From the NCBI GenBank assembly GCA_902373525.1, contig CABKMN010000148.1, forward strand, positions 1-5,367: a DNA stretch of 5,367 nucleotides. Direction: 5' to 3'. Both the position numbers and the translations under genes were made by a program. Below the pieces are notes generated by a model, which was given only the letters and a program-made list of their open reading frames with translations, had not been told where the DNA came from and did not search any database. The DNA comes from an uncultured Bilophila sp. GTDB taxonomy: Bacteria; Desulfobacterota; Desulfovibrionia; Desulfovibrionales; Desulfovibrionaceae. This document shows, piece after piece, positions 5,306 through 5,367 of this stretch. How positions within the stretch are numbered: position 1 is the stretch's first letter; every line of letters starts with the position of its first letter.

Positions 5306-5367
5306 GATTGGGGAGGGGGAGGGAGAAACTTTCTGGAGAAAGTTTCTCCCTCCCCCTCCCCAAACCC
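5306..5367 (+). repeat. Long G/C-rich hairpin repeat, copy 3 (beyond HD gene 3' end)
   Basis: A perfect 26-bp stem (5308-5333 with 5338-5363) closes a TGGA tetraloop. The element starts with GATTGGGG ten bases after the HD gene stop and ends with CCCCAAACCC at the window edge. Relative to its gene it has the same start, end, spacing and orientation as copy 1 relative to rlmH. It probably halts transcription or stabilises the mRNA end, although no U-tract is visible before the window ends. The minus strand of 5348-5367 has four G-runs fitting a G-quadruplex pattern. Confidence 0.88.

Noticed and set aside
1..5367. A mobile element bounded by the inverted terminal repeats at the window ends
   Set aside because: The two ends are inverted relative to each other only because the nearest genes point outward. 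Another copy lies inside, there is no transposase or integrase, and all cargo is housekeeping.

Overview
This is a GC-rich, gene-dense bacterial chromosomal window. Codon use is uniform, and there is no sign of a phage, transposon, CRISPR array, tRNA or rRNA. Five complete protein genes are supported. The genes, the high GC content and the long G/C-rich hairpin repeats beyond gene ends resemble the Desulfovibrionaceae (Desulfovibrio/Bilophila-like sulfate- or sulfite-reducing bacteria). That placement rests on recollection of similar repeats and is tentative.

Layout, left to right. A G/C-rich hairpin repeat (1-63) lies just past the 3' end of rlmH, on the minus strand (74-547). A 103-base divergent spacer follows, then a TsaC/YrdC-type threonylcarbamoyl-AMP synthase gene (651-1298, plus). 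This gene ends in a strong terminator hairpin (1303-1328). The convergent spacer also holds a decayed copy of the hairpin repeat (about 1422-1465). rimO lies on the minus strand (1495-2796). A 355-base divergent spacer with several short GC-rich hairpins separates it from an rdgB/HAM1-type nucleotide-sanitising gene (3152-3820, plus). A good sigma70-type promoter (3850-3879) and a structured leader then precede a gene for an HD-domain protein of the CCA-adding enzyme/poly(A) polymerase family (3961-5295, plus). The window closes with a perfect 26-bp-stem copy of the hairpin repeat (5306-5367).

Four of the five products act on, or derive from enzymes that act on, the translation apparatus: RlmH (23S rRNA methylation), TsaC (tRNA t6A), RimO (ribosomal protein S12 methylthiolation) and the CCA-family protein. 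RdgB cleans damaged purine nucleotides out of the NTP pool. Strand changes show the genes are not one operon. Only rdgB and the HD gene are in tandem, and the latter appears to have its own promoter.

The points most worth a second look are two. The HD protein keeps its phosphohydrolase residues and an Asp-x-Asp pair, but appears to have lost the nucleotide-binding and base-recognition motifs of the CCA-adding family. The three related long hairpins sit just beyond gene ends, have no obvious U-tract after them, and in one copy carry a G-quadruplex pattern. I see no clear evidence of an entirely new multi-gene system here.
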